A stretch of DNA of 26,286 nucleotides from Ilumatobacteraceae bacterium (GCA_023254985.1 JALRJT010000039.1:1-26286); one strand, 5' to 3'; positions 6,843 through 14,937 are shown, counted from the stretch's first letter. Translations and numbers: made by a program. The notes: generated from the letters alone by a model not told the origin.

Positions 6843-7270
6843 TCGAGGTTTCGACCGACGGTAATGACCTGGGATACCAACCCGGTTCGCTCATAGACGT
6901 TCTTCGTTTCGCGGTCACCAGGGAGAGCGCGTCCCGCAACGCGTCGGCACCCCTGTGCGCGAGCTTGCTCTACCGTCGCATTGACGAGGCTCTCACCAAT
7001 TCCGATGCCCCTTGCTGACTCCTCTACAAAGAGAATTTCGACAGTCAGCGCATCGAGGGCACATGACCACAAGACAACCCCACACGCCTGATCGTTGGCG
7101 ACTGCAAGACGTCCTGGGAGCGTCGAGAGGTCGATCTGATCGATGTGCTCCCACAGCACGTCTCCTCCGCGAAACTTTCCCGCACTCACACGAGATTCCT
7201 GAACCAGCCTGACGACATCGTCTCGATCCGTCTCGCCGATCTCGCGGAGGGAGAACGGTGAAGCAATCAT
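6839..7270 (-). CDS. GNAT-family N-acetyltransferase
   Basis: This 143-residue protein has the GNAT acetyl-CoA site in EILFVEESARGIGIGESLVNA, with R-G-I-G-I-G at 87-92 as the pyrophosphate loop. It is preceded by the beta strands GRLAVANDQACGVVLW and ALTVEILF. The C-terminal motif ETKNVYERTGLVSQVI matches the 'NxxAxxlYexxGF' region. The acceptor substrate cannot be inferred. The ATG at 7270 lies one base after the stop codon of the upstream gene (TGAGATG), so it is translationally coupled and is the third gene of an acidic protein / small helical protein / acetyltransferase operon. Confidence 0.9.
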   Translation of the reverse strand: MIASPFSLREIGETDRDDVVRLVQESRVSAGKFRGGDVLWEHIDQIDLSTLPGRLAVANDQACGVVLWSCALDALTVEILFVEESARGIGIGESLVNATVEQARAQGCRRVAGRALPGDRETKNVYERTGLVSQVITVGRNLD

Positions 7271-7271
7271 C

Positions 7272-7589
7272 TCAGCTCAACGCCTGGACAACGCTGCGAC
7301 GATTGCGTGTTGCTGACTCATACGATCGAGCCGCGATCTTTCGCTCATCGCTCCACGACCTTGCCTGCTCGATGATCTGGCGCGCGGTGAGCAAGCCGTA
7401 GCCCTCGAAGGGCTCTGCGATTGTGGTTTCCACTTGTTGAATCTCTTCGGCGTCACTCTTGACGGGAGACGTTGGCATGAGTCGCTTCCGGATTTCGCGC
7501 TCTACACCTTTGAACGCCATCTCTCCGATGAAGCGAGCATTACGAAGCGTCTGTTGGATTTTCACGTCAGTGAAAGAGCGGGCACGCAT
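7272..7589 (-). CDS. Small helical protein of unknown function
   Basis: The frame is open further upstream, but the upstream part overlaps the acidic DUF4193-like gene. I choose the internal ATG at 7589 (105 residues, overlapping 23 bp). A GTG at 7565, starting one base after the stop of the upstream gene, is an equally good alternative. The end PFEGYGLLTARQIIEQARSW followed by a conserved-looking YESATRNRRSVVQAL resembles the 'Y-D-x-L-x-A-x-E-I' plus 'Y-E-x-x-x-x-x-R-x-x-V' tail of short actinobacterial helical proteins. It is predicted helical with no Cys, membrane span or signal peptide. Operon position between the zinc protein and the acetyltransferase is the only context. Confidence 0.7.
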   Translation of the reverse strand: MRARSFTDVKIQQTLRNARFIGEMAFKGVEREIRKRLMPTSPVKSDAEEIQQVETTIAEPFEGYGLLTARQIIEQARSWSDERKIAARSYESATRNRRSVVQALS

Positions 7590-8052
7590 CGTCCTCAACG
7601 GGGCAACCAGGCGCACTGTTGCGAACCAAGAGGAAGCATTGCGTGCACTGGGTCTCGTCTGGGCGCCGCGGCTGGAGTCTTTCCATTCCGTCGGTCTTGT
7701 CATCGACGACAACGTCTTCCTCGTCTTCCTCGAGAGGTGTCTCCTCGGCGGCAGTCAGCTTCTCACGGAGGATCGCATCGAGGTCTGCCTCGACGTCATC
7801 TTCTGTTCGAAGGTCCTCATCTTCTTCTTCATCGTCCTCGCCCTTGGCTTTGCGTGCGACGGGGGTTTCCTCGACGATTGCGTCGGGGTCCTCCCCTTCA
7901 GCAGCGTCCGTCAGCTCACCTTCGTCGAGGAGCTCGTCTCCTTCGATGTCGAGTTCGAGGGATTCTTCGTCGAGTCCCTCGGCGTCGAGGTCTGGATCGG
8001 CGAGGATCTCACCTTCGAGCTCCCCTTCGTCGATCACTTCGTCATCTGACAT
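7567..8052 (-). CDS. Acidic protein with C-terminal zinc ribbon, DUF4193-like
   Basis: The protein has 161 residues. The first ~125 residues are extremely rich in Asp and Glu (for example GEDDEEEDEDLRTEDDVEAD) and probably disordered. The C-terminal ~30 residues hold a Cys cluster: TQCTQCFLLV, then GCPVEDDACPLFH, giving C-x2-C ... C-x6-C. The 'CxxCFLv.rns' block is the hallmark of the DUF4193 family of actinobacterial proteins, usually about 100 residues, so this one is longer because of its acidic region. The function of the family is unknown; acidic tails with zinc ribbons often contact RNA polymerase or nucleic-acid-binding proteins (inference). ATG at 8052 is preferred over GTG at 8058 because AGGGA lies seven bases upstream. 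Confidence 0.8.
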   Translation of the reverse strand: MSDDEVIDEGELEGEILADPDLDAEGLDEESLELDIEGDELLDEGELTDAAEGEDPDAIVEETPVARKAKGEDDEEEDEDLRTEDDVEADLDAILREKLTAAEETPLEEDEEDVVVDDKTDGMERLQPRRPDETQCTQCFLLVRNSAPGCPVEDDACPLFH

Positions 8053-8083
8053 TCGCACTTCCCTTTCCAGCAGTTGCGGCGAG

Positions 8084-8089
8084 AGATTA
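8084..8089 (-). promoter_or_regulatory. Candidate -10 box upstream of the DUF4193-like operon
   Basis: TAATCT (8089-8084, minus strand) is the best TANNNT hexamer in the short gap between the ThyX-like gene and the acidic-protein gene. No convincing -35 is present. It would give a leader of about 25 bases containing the AGGGA ribosome site. Confidence 0.3.
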
Positions 8090-8115
8090 GCCCAACTGAG
8101 CTCGAGAGACGCGAA

Positions 8116-9717
8116 TTAACCCTTGCTACGACGTTCCTCTGCCCGACGCTCGGAATCAAGGCGCTCGAGCTCTGGGGCCTCGCTCGTGATGTGCGTCATG
8201 GCCTGTGCCAGGGCCTTGTGACCGGCGACTTCACCGATCTGACGGTACATCTCGAGTGCCACACGCCGGTATGACGGATGTCCCTGTGGCGCCGTGCGGA
8301 GCTCCAGCATGTGCATTGCTTCACGAGCGTTGAACTGCATGACATACCTCAGTCGATATGCCATCGAGATCGCATACGGCGCCTGCTCTGGATAATCGGG
8401 GCGAAGGGCTTCGTACAGTTCTCGCGATCGATCCATCGCTTCGGTGAACATCGGGGCACATCCCGCAGCTTCGACAAGATCCGGCAAAACGAACCCGTGG
8501 TCTGGCGAGAGGCGCTGCCACTCGATGGTCAGCATTCGATGACGTTGGAGATCACGGAATGCGCCGTAATCCCCTAGGACGTCGAACCGATAACCCGTGC
8601 GCTCGAATGCGCGACCTGGTTTGTGCCGTCGGTTTTCACGCACACCGACATAGGACTCGAACAACTCGGCCTTCTGAGTGTCGCTCAATTTGGAGACCTG
8701 AGTGAGCAACTGACCTTCCGGGAGGTGCGAGTGCGGGTAGCACAGTGCGGCGAGCACCTTATTCTCACCGTCGGGATCGAAGTCGACGAGGACGACTTCT
8801 TCGCTTGAGTCGGGTTCAATCGCGCCGAAGAGGTCGTCGACCGCGGTCATCGTTGAGTCCTGTCGTTCGGCGAGATAGTCACTCCAGCGACCACCCCGAT
8901 CGGCCAAATCGACTCGTTTGAGGAACGACGGGATCACTTTGCGCAACTCAGTCAACATCAGATCCGCGTAGTGGCGTGCTTCTGGAAGTGGATGGGCTCG
9001 CATCCGCAACAACAGGGCCTCGTAACCCTGACCGCTGCCAAAGATCCCCACATTTGACAATGCAGCGGCTGGCAACACGCCACGCACTGCATCGAGCCCC
9101 TTAGCACGGGTCGCTTGGTGGAAGACGAAATCGCTGTCCTTGATCGAACGCGGCGTCGTCGCACGAATGTGTTCTGTCACGAGCCCGACCAAGCTCGAAT
9201 AGGAGTCGTACAGTCTGTCGAGATCACCGACGTACCGCGTACCGAAGGGGCCGCTCAGGATCTCTGGATCTCTGAAGTATCGATATCGACCGCCGAGTCG
9301 TGCGTCGTAGTTGATGTATCGCGTGCTTTGCTCGAGATAGCTCATGAGGCGGCCCCACTCGAGGATCTTGGTCAACAGGTTTGATGCCTGCTCACATGCA
9401 AGGTGTACCGCACCGAGTTGGGCGACGGAGTCGTCGCCGTACTCGAGGAAAACTTTGTCGTAGAGGCGCTCCGCCTTGTCGAGCCCAACAGAGGCGTCCA
9501 CCGAACGATCGCCAGACACATCCAGGTCCTGCACGAACTCATCCAGGAAGAGCCGCCTGAGCGACTTAGGGCTCCTGCTGTAGCGAGCAAATAGTGCACC
9601 CTTCACGACCTCGGGGAGGTTGACCAAGGCAAAAACGGGGCCGTCGAGGTTGGAAAAATAGGGCCTCAGGACGGCTGCTTCATCCTCGGTGAAAACTTCT
9701 GGGATATAGACCGTCAC
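8116..9717 (-). CDS. ThyX-like tandem-domain protein (annotated family: FAD-dependent thymidylate synthase)
   Basis: This 533-residue protein is built from two ThyX-like halves. The first half has YLEQSTRYINYDARL (compare ThyX 'S-x-R-Y') and the helices VRGVLPAAALSNVGIFGSGQ then LLLRMRAHPLPEARHYADL. The second half has FRDLQRHRMLTIEWQRL, the counterpart of the ThyX motif RHRx7S, at residues 392-404, then ELRTAPQGHPSYRRVALEMY. In canonical ThyX the residue after RHRx7 is Ser; here it is Arg, so the signature is degenerate. Known ThyX is about 250 residues and tetrameric. Whether this long form makes dTMP is unproven; flavin or nucleotide binding is plausible. GTG at 9717 is chosen; a TTG at 9768 would extend it into the upstream gene. 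Confidence 0.8.
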   Translation of the reverse strand: MTVYIPEVFTEDEAAVLRPYFSNLDGPVFALVNLPEVVKGALFARYSRSPKSLRRLFLDEFVQDLDVSGDRSVDASVGLDKAERLYDKVFLEYGDDSVAQLGAVHLACEQASNLLTKILEWGRLMSYLEQSTRYINYDARLGGRYRYFRDPEILSGPFGTRYVGDLDRLYDSYSSLVGLVTEHIRATTPRSIKDSDFVFHQATRAKGLDAVRGVLPAAALSNVGIFGSGQGYEALLLRMRAHPLPEARHYADLMLTELRKVIPSFLKRVDLADRGGRWSDYLAERQDSTMTAVDDLFGAIEPDSSEEVVLVDFDPDGENKVLAALCYPHSHLPEGQLLTQVSKLSDTQKAELFESYVGVRENRRHKPGRAFERTGYRFDVLGDYGAFRDLQRHRMLTIEWQRLSPDHGFVLPDLVEAAGCAPMFTEAMDRSRELYEALRPDYPEQAPYAISMAYRLRYVMQFNAREAMHMLELRTAPQGHPSYRRVALEMYRQIGEVAGHKALAQAMTHITSEAPELERLDSERRAEERRSKG

Positions 9718-9742
9718 AAAGGGCAATCTTAGGATTCGACCT

Positions 9743-10360
9743 TCACGGCCCCGTGGATGGCTGTCCAACGTAAATCCACTGCGCGTCAGGTCGCACGGAC
9801 ACCTCGATCTGGGTCACAGCACCACGCACCTGTCCGTCGATGACCAGTTGGGTCGCCGGCCCGGACCATTTCCAGGTGGTTACGGTCTCCGTGAGGATCA
9901 GTGGATGGGCGAAATGAAGTCCTCGGGCAATGCGTCGACGCGCCATCAATCGTTGTCGTACGTCCATCGTGGCCGAAATCGATGCATGTTCGACTCGTGC
10001 ATCATTCGGATGTGAGCGAACGAACCACTCTCGCCCATCGACGAGACCCGTGTTGGACAGCACGTGGAAATCGGAGCGACTCCACCACCGTCCAAGGGAG
10101 ATCCAGCTGATGGCCACGGCTCGGGTGGGCGAGGAAGCACCTCTGCTCAAGAACGCGATCTCGATCAGGTCAACGGGAACGAAGAGTGTTGAGCTCGACT
10201 GACCCGTGATGAGATGCAAATCGCCCCGAGTCAAACCCACTGGCTCGTCCGCTCGCGTGGATACGAGGTGCTTCCCGAGTGCTGACTCGGATGCGAACCA
10301 ACGCGTGGACGCTGGTGCCGCCTGGACGGATCCCCATTCGCCGCCGGGACGAATCGTCAC
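9743..10360 (-). CDS. Stand-alone lipid-kinase (DAGK/YegS-type) C-terminal-domain-like protein
   Basis: This 205-residue protein matches the C-terminal beta-sandwich domain of bacterial diacylglycerol/lipid kinases, but the N-terminal catalytic nucleotide-binding domain (with GGDGT) is absent. Matching landmarks are RSHPNDARVEHASI (compare 'arPdDGlldv'), the helix MDVRQRLMARRRIARGLHFAHPL (compare 'r.l..GtHl.HP.v') and VIDGQVRGAVTQIEVSVRPDA (compare 'vDGE..g..p..v.v.P.al'). Only the region from about residue 90 onward shows these. It starts with GTG overlapping the helY stop (GTGA), so it is translated with helY. With no catalytic domain it is unlikely to be a kinase by itself; a lipid or nucleotide-binding or assembly role is possible. 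Confidence 0.62.
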   Translation of the reverse strand: MTIRPGGEWGSVQAAPASTRWFASESALGKHLVSTRADEPVGLTRGDLHLITGQSSSTLFVPVDLIEIAFLSRGASSPTRAVAISWISLGRWWSRSDFHVLSNTGLVDGREWFVRSHPNDARVEHASISATMDVRQRLMARRRIARGLHFAHPLILTETVTTWKWSGPATQLVIDGQVRGAVTQIEVSVRPDAQWIYVGQPSTGP

Positions 10361-12960
10361 TGCTCCACACCACCAATCGAAGCCAAGACCACTCCACGCT
10401 GGATCGACCCTGCTGCTCCGCGAGCGACCTCTTTCGTCGCGCTATTCACACTCGTATTGCCAACCTGTCGAAGGAGGTCGGCAATCTGTCGCATCGTACG
10501 AACGAAGTCCCCTGGCTGAAGATCCTCGGTAAGCACTTCATCTAACGTGGCGCCAGCACACCAATCTCGAGCGATGTCGAAGAATCCTCGATGAAGGCCA
10601 CGATGCTGGGTGATGCCGAGGGTCTTTTCGTCAGCACGAATCGATGCACTGATTCGCTCGATGAGCTTGATTCGCTCCCCTGGTACTCCACCTATTCGAA
10701 TGACTGTTTCGTCATCGCCGCGGGGCTCGAAGACGAAGCAGCTCATTACGCCACAGAGGTCAGGAGCTGATAGGTCGTCGAAGACGCCTCGAGACAGTGA
10801 CTCTGCAATGACCACATCGCATTCGTGGAAGATGGATCGAAGGACTTGCCCTTTTGAGGTAAGGCTCCAGCCGTCGGTATAGCCATGGTCGCCAAGTAAG
10901 GTCTGGAGGCGCCGAAACTTGGACACGATGGCCCCTTGGCTCTTGTCGATTTGATCGAAAATCTTCACCCGTTCCGTATCGACCTTGACGAGGTCTTTGG
11001 CGGCCCGGATGCGTTCCTTGTACAGCGGGTCGTCATCGGCAACCGAGAGGGGCACAGAATTGCCTGAGGCGGTCTGGAGCGCGACTGATTTCCGGTCCAA
11101 CAGCGTGAGGGCTCGTCGCTGGAATTCATCTGACGTCGGCGCGTATGGCTGCGGCAGGTCGTGGTGATCGAGCACTCGGGGACGCAGTGATACATCATCG
11201 CTCGATACGTGAACCACGCCACACCGCGTTCCGATGAGCGTCAGACGAACCTTTGACTTGCGTTCGGACTTTGCAATGACGAGGAGCGCTTCGCGGAGCC
11301 CCAATTCCTCGCCATGCAGGACGTCTCCCAGTCGAATAAGTGAAAAGGCGTCCGAGCGCACTGAACCCTTCTGCGAGGCAGCACGATCTGCAAGTTCGGC
11401 GATGTAAGCACGAGCCAGATCCTCACTTCCATCAAACGTCCCAAGGAGCCTTTTCCTCTGAATTTCGAGTCGCCCCAGCCGCGCCTGGAGATGCACCACG
11501 TCGCGCGCGCTTTGAAATTGAGCAAGGGACAGATTCAACAAGTGGGTCGCCTGTACCTCCGAGGTAGTCGCGATCAGATTTGTCGCCATGTTGTACGTGG
11601 GGCGAAACGACGAGGAGAGCTGAAAGGCCTTGCTGGTGACCAACTGGTGTACGGCGTCGAACGCAACAAACGGCTCCCAGATGACGAATGCGGTCCCACT
11701 CGTGTCGATTCCGCGTCTCCCTGCACGACCGGTGAGCTGCGAGTAGTCACTCGGCTTGATCATGACGTGGCTCGTTCCGTCGTATTTTGTCAGGCGGTCA
11801 ATCACCACGGTTCGTGCAGGCATGTTGACCCCGACGGCGAGCGTCTCAGTTGCAAAGACGATCTTGATGAGACCCAAGGCGAAGCATCGTTCAACGATCT
11901 CCTTGAAGATCGGCACCATCCCGGCATGGTGTGCCGCAATTCCTCGCTCCAACAGCTCAGCAAATCGTACGAAGCCCAGCGCGGCGAGGTCGTCGTCACT
12001 AAATGACTCCACCGCTCGGTCTGCGATCGCTGCAATCTGTTCCGCTTCCCCTACCGAAGTCAGCCGCATTCCTGACTCGAAGACCTCGATAGCGGAATCT
12101 TCACACCCGCGACGGCTGAAGACGAAGTAAATGGCAGGCAGTCGGTCGCGTTCGTGGAGGAATCGCACTACCTCTGTTCGGCGTGGCGACCGCAACCGTG
12201 ACGGAGAAGAACTGCGATGGTGTCGTGGTCCTCGAGCGACTTTGCGCTGTTGGGATTCAAGCCGCATGAAGTCTGAATTGGGTTTGCCTTGCTCATCGAT
12301 AACGAAAACTCGAAGACCTGATTGCGATCGATCGTGGACGAGAATCTGTGCGTCAAGTGGGACTGGACGATGTGCGGAAAAGGCGATGTCGGTCGGACCG
12401 CGCACCACGGAGAGCCACCGAGCAATTTCCTCGGTGTTCCCGACCGTCGCCGAAAGGCAAATCAGCACAACTTCGGGCGCGAGGTGAACGATGATCTCCT
12501 CCCACACTCCCCCTCGATAGGCGTCTTGGATGAAGTGGACTTCATCGAGCACCACGACCGAAAGACGTTCGAGTGCGTCGTTTCCCGCATAGATCATGTT
12601 GCGCAGCACTTCGGTCGTCATGACCATGATCGGCGCGTCGGGATTGACCGTGATGTCCCCAGTCAGGAGGCCGACATTGCTTTCGCCGTACTCCAAGCAC
12701 CAGTCCCGATACTTCTGGTTCGAGAGAGCCTTGATGGGCGCGGTGTAGATGGCCCGCGTCTGTGTAGCCAGGGCGAGGCGGATCCCGTAATCAGCGACCA
12801 ACGTCTTGCCAGAGCCGGTAGGAGCAGCAACGAGCACGCTCCTTCCAGCATCAATTGAATCGAATGCCTTCGCTTGGAACTCGTCTGGCGCAAATGAACG
12901 GTCTGAACTTAGGCGATCGCGGACAGCAACGGAGTGCTGTGCAAAGGCATGGTTAGTCAC
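10357..12960 (-). CDS. helY: Ski2-like DEVH-box RNA helicase HelY
   Basis: This 867-residue superfamily 2 helicase has a Q-motif-like FAPDEFQAKAFDSI, Walker A APTGSGKT (46-53), motif II DEVH in VVVLDEVHFIQD, motif III LSATVGN, and motif VI QLTGRAGRRGID. These are characteristic of Ski2/Mtr4-type 3'-5' RNA helicases, here the actinobacterial HelY. The C-terminal ~350 residues carry the helical bundle typical of that subfamily. Mycobacterial HelY is about 900 residues, so length is normal. Placement immediately downstream of tatC is the same as Rv2092c-Rv2093c. The GTG start overlaps the tatC stop by 8 bp (GTGACTAA). A role in RNA turnover is inferred from the family. Confidence 0.95.
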   Translation of the reverse strand: MTNHAFAQHSVAVRDRLSSDRSFAPDEFQAKAFDSIDAGRSVLVAAPTGSGKTLVADYGIRLALATQTRAIYTAPIKALSNQKYRDWCLEYGESNVGLLTGDITVNPDAPIMVMTTEVLRNMIYAGNDALERLSVVVLDEVHFIQDAYRGGVWEEIIVHLAPEVVLICLSATVGNTEEIARWLSVVRGPTDIAFSAHRPVPLDAQILVHDRSQSGLRVFVIDEQGKPNSDFMRLESQQRKVARGPRHHRSSSPSRLRSPRRTEVVRFLHERDRLPAIYFVFSRRGCEDSAIEVFESGMRLTSVGEAEQIAAIADRAVESFSDDDLAALGFVRFAELLERGIAAHHAGMVPIFKEIVERCFALGLIKIVFATETLAVGVNMPARTVVIDRLTKYDGTSHVMIKPSDYSQLTGRAGRRGIDTSGTAFVIWEPFVAFDAVHQLVTSKAFQLSSSFRPTYNMATNLIATTSEVQATHLLNLSLAQFQSARDVVHLQARLGRLEIQRKRLLGTFDGSEDLARAYIAELADRAASQKGSVRSDAFSLIRLGDVLHGEELGLREALLVIAKSERKSKVRLTLIGTRCGVVHVSSDDVSLRPRVLDHHDLPQPYAPTSDEFQRRALTLLDRKSVALQTASGNSVPLSVADDDPLYKERIRAAKDLVKVDTERVKIFDQIDKSQGAIVSKFRRLQTLLGDHGYTDGWSLTSKGQVLRSIFHECDVVIAESLSRGVFDDLSAPDLCGVMSCFVFEPRGDDETVIRIGGVPGERIKLIERISASIRADEKTLGITQHRGLHRGFFDIARDWCAGATLDEVLTEDLQPGDFVRTMRQIADLLRQVGNTSVNSATKEVARGAAGSIQRGVVLASIGGVEQ

Positions 12961-13741
12961 TGATGCTTACTTCCCGATTGCGTCGCCTTCGTTGAGCAAT
13001 AAAGCCAATGGCAACTGCAATCAGAAAGAGAAGAGACATCGGAAGTGCAAGTGCCATCATGCTGATTGGATCGCCACTCGGTGTGATCACAGCAGCTAGG
13101 ACGAAAATCACCATGAACGACACCCGCCACTGCTTGAGGAGCGCTTGTGGTGTGATCACGTTGACGAGCTGAAGGAACACGATCAACACGGGAAGAAGGA
13201 ATCCGACACCAAATGCGAGCACCATCAACGCCACCAAACTCACGTACCTCGAGATCTGATAGGTCTGCTCGACCCCTTCACCGGACCATGAGATGAGGAA
13301 CTCGAGTGCCTTGTCCAGCGTCCAATACGCAAGTGCGCCGCCGAAGGCGAAGAGGACCACTGAGGAAAGGATGAACGGTACGGAATATTTCTTTTCTCGC
13401 GAGCTCAGTGCTGGCACGACGAATCGCCAGATCTGCCACATCACGACCGGTAAGGCGAGGATCAACCCTCCATAGCCAGAGATACGCATACGTTGCGAGA
13501 GACCCTCGATAGGACCGAGTGCGTAGAGCTCACCCGCGCAGTTGAAGTCGGGTCGTCGAGCACAGAGGTTCACGTATGGACGAGTCAAGAGACGAAGGAA
13601 CTGATCGTAGAAGATCAAGATGAATGACGCACCGAGGGCAACCGCGAGGAGACTTCTCACGATTCTTTGGCGCAGTTCAGCGAGATGTCCAATGATCGAC
13701 ATCTCCTCCACAGTCGCCGCCGTCTTGCGCCACGCGAACAT
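12953..13741 (-). CDS. tatC: Sec-independent (twin-arginine) translocase subunit TatC
   Basis: This 262-residue multi-span membrane protein is the receptor core that binds twin-arginine signal peptides. The N-terminus has MSIIGHLAELRQRIVRSLLA, matching the 'M-x-x-x-x-H-L-x-E-L-R-x-R' signature. About six hydrophobic spans follow, including LILALPVVMWQIWRFVVPAL with the conserved Pro and Phe-Val-x-Pro-x-L segment, and GVGFLLPVLIVFLQLVNVI. It ends with a basic RRRRNREVSISD tail. Its ATG shares one base with the stop of tatB (TGATG), and its stop overlaps the helY start, so tatB-tatC-helY are read as one coupled unit, as in mycobacteria. Confidence 0.97.
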   Translation of the reverse strand: MFAWRKTAATVEEMSIIGHLAELRQRIVRSLLAVALGASFILIFYDQFLRLLTRPYVNLCARRPDFNCAGELYALGPIEGLSQRMRISGYGGLILALPVVMWQIWRFVVPALSSREKKYSVPFILSSVVLFAFGGALAYWTLDKALEFLISWSGEGVEQTYQISRYVSLVALMVLAFGVGFLLPVLIVFLQLVNVITPQALLKQWRVSFMVIFVLAAVITPSGDPISMMALALPMSLLFLIAVAIGFIAQRRRRNREVSISD

Positions 13742-14190
13742 CAGTGGTCTTCCTCGATGACGCTGCTCTCCTCGATGACGCTGCTCTCCTCGGATGGAGT
13801 AGGTTCAACCCGAGTAGTGGTGATCTCTGAATCAGCGGGCTCGTCAGTAGTCTCGCTCTCGCTCTCGGTCAAGGGTGCACTACCCTCATCCGACACCTCG
13901 TATGGAATGAATATTGGTTCGTCTGTCGAAACAGTCTCTTTGAGGGATCCCCCCACCTCGTCGGCCGCCGCAGTGAAGACACCTTTGTATTCGTTCGCAG
14001 CTTCTTGAAAATCACGAATGGGCTCTGCAAACGCTTGGCGAAAGTCGGACTGTGCATCGGACGTCACCCTCTTGAATTCGCCGTACAACCGCCCCGCCTT
14101 GCGGAGGACAACGGGGAGTTTCTCAGGACCCAGGACGACGAGTCCGAGGATGAGTAAGAACACGATCTCACTCCCCGAGAAATTGAACAT
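13741..14190 (-). CDS. tatB: Twin-arginine translocase subunit TatA/TatB
   Basis: This 149-residue protein has one N-terminal membrane helix, the Gly-Pro hinge LVVLGPEKLPVVLRKAG (17-33), and a following amphipathic helix. The acidic Glu8 near the start and the 'VLGPEKLP' wording favour TatB over TatA, which usually has Phe-Gly after the helix. The C-terminal third is an acidic low-complexity tail ending in two copies of EESSVI then EEDH, encoded by a perfect 18-bp tandem duplication. Start ATG at 14190 has a TAGAAT box six bases upstream and no Shine-Dalgarno sequence, which suggests a leaderless operon start. Whether a separate TatA exists elsewhere cannot be seen. Confidence 0.92.
   Translation of the reverse strand: MFNFSGSEIVFLLILGLVVLGPEKLPVVLRKAGRLYGEFKRVTSDAQSDFRQAFAEPIRDFQEAANEYKGVFTAAADEVGGSLKETVSTDEPIFIPYEVSDEGSAPLTESESETTDEPADSEITTTRVEPTPSEESSVIEESSVIEEDH
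13751..13786. repeat. 18-bp perfect tandem duplication in the tatB tail
   Basis: The unit TCCTCGATGACGCTGCTC occurs twice in direct succession (13751-13768 and 13769-13786). It duplicates six residues in frame in the acidic C-terminus. Copy number may vary by slippage. Confidence 0.8.
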
Positions 14191-14202
14191 ATGCCTATTC
14201 TA
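14191..14202 (-). promoter_or_regulatory. Candidate -10 box for the tatB-tatC-helY operon (leaderless)
   Basis: On the minus strand TAGAAT (14202-14197), a near-consensus -10, is followed by six bases and the ATG at 14190. The -35 region has no clear TTGACA-like hexamer. Confidence 0.5.
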
Positions 14203-14256
14203 AAGGCGACCTATGCGTGACTCTTGTTCGACTCGGAATTACTCCACTCCCCGACC

Positions 14257-14937
14257 ATGCTGAACCCACCAATTCTGTTCGGTCATAGAGGCGCACGAGG
14301 TCACTCGCAGGAGAACACCGTCGAATCTTTCGAATTAGCGATTCGACTGGGAGCAACCGGCTTAGAAACCGACGCGTGGATGACACAGGACGGCTACGTC
14401 GTGCTCGATCACGATGGCGAGGTTGGCTCCCGCCTTCGCAAGAGGAAGATTTCGGCTGTGGCCGCGAAAGATCTTCCCTCGCACATTCCAAGCCTCGAGG
14501 ATCTGTGTCGCATTGGTGGAGACGTTCATCTCAGTATCGACGTCAAGGATGTCGAAGCGTTTGCGAAGATCTGTGAAATCCTCCGAACCCAAGGAGTCGA
14601 TCCAAAGAGAAGCTGGCTGTGTCATCCTGATCTAGACGTCGTGTCTGCGTGGCGTCCGTTAACGAACTGCAACCTCGTGCATTCAACTCGCTACGCAAAA
14701 GTTCAACCACAGTTTGAGACCCACGCCGCCCTTCTTGCACAACGAAGGATCGACGTCGTCAACATGCCGGCTGCGGAGTGGACGGGAGGACTCATTGCCC
14801 TCTATCACCGGTTCTCTGTTGCATGCTTTGCCTGGAATGTCCAGTACACCGAAGTCGGACGCCCACTCGTCGCCTCCGGAATCGACGCGCTCTATGGAGA
14901 TTTCGTCGACAGACTCGTTGACGCCGTCACTCCGTAA
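14257..14937 (+). CDS. Glycerophosphodiester phosphodiesterase
   Basis: This 226-residue TIM-barrel enzyme hydrolyses glycerophosphodiesters to glycerol-3-phosphate and an alcohol. The catalytic and metal residues are visible: His10-Arg11 in FGHRGARGHSQENT, Glu37 and Asp39 in GLETDAWMTQDGYVVLDHD, and the second catalytic His52 in LDHD. The third metal-ligand strand reads LSIDVKD. There is no signal peptide, so it is cytoplasmic. I choose ATG at 14257 because the conserved HRG region begins nine residues later; a TTG at 14224 is possible. It is the only plus-strand gene between the tat and proteasome operons and ends one base before the stop of lepB. Confidence 0.92.
   Translation: MLNPPILFGHRGARGHSQENTVESFELAIRLGATGLETDAWMTQDGYVVLDHDGEVGSRLRKRKISAVAAKDLPSHIPSLEDLCRIGGDVHLSIDVKDVEAFAKICEILRTQGVDPKRSWLCHPDLDVVSAWRPLTNCNLVHSTRYAKVQPQFETHAALLAQRRIDVVNMPAAEWTGGLIALYHRFSVACFAWNVQYTEVGRPLVASGIDALYGDFVDRLVDAVTP

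Noticed and set aside
7434..8119. Plus-strand open frames rich in Ser or Arg opposite the acidic zinc protein
   Set aside because: They are the complement of Asp/Glu codon runs (GAC/GAG gives GTC/CTC and TCG/TCC). The minus-strand frame has a ribosome site and a recognisable Cys cluster; the plus frames have neither.
12605..12620. Third copy of the palindrome inside helY
   Set aside because: Only the core TCGTCATGAC is shared; the outer bases do not match, so it is a chance partial match in coding sequence.
13751..13786. CRISPR-like repeat
   Set aside because: The two 18-bp units are directly adjacent with no spacer and lie in frame in tatB; it is a simple tandem duplication.
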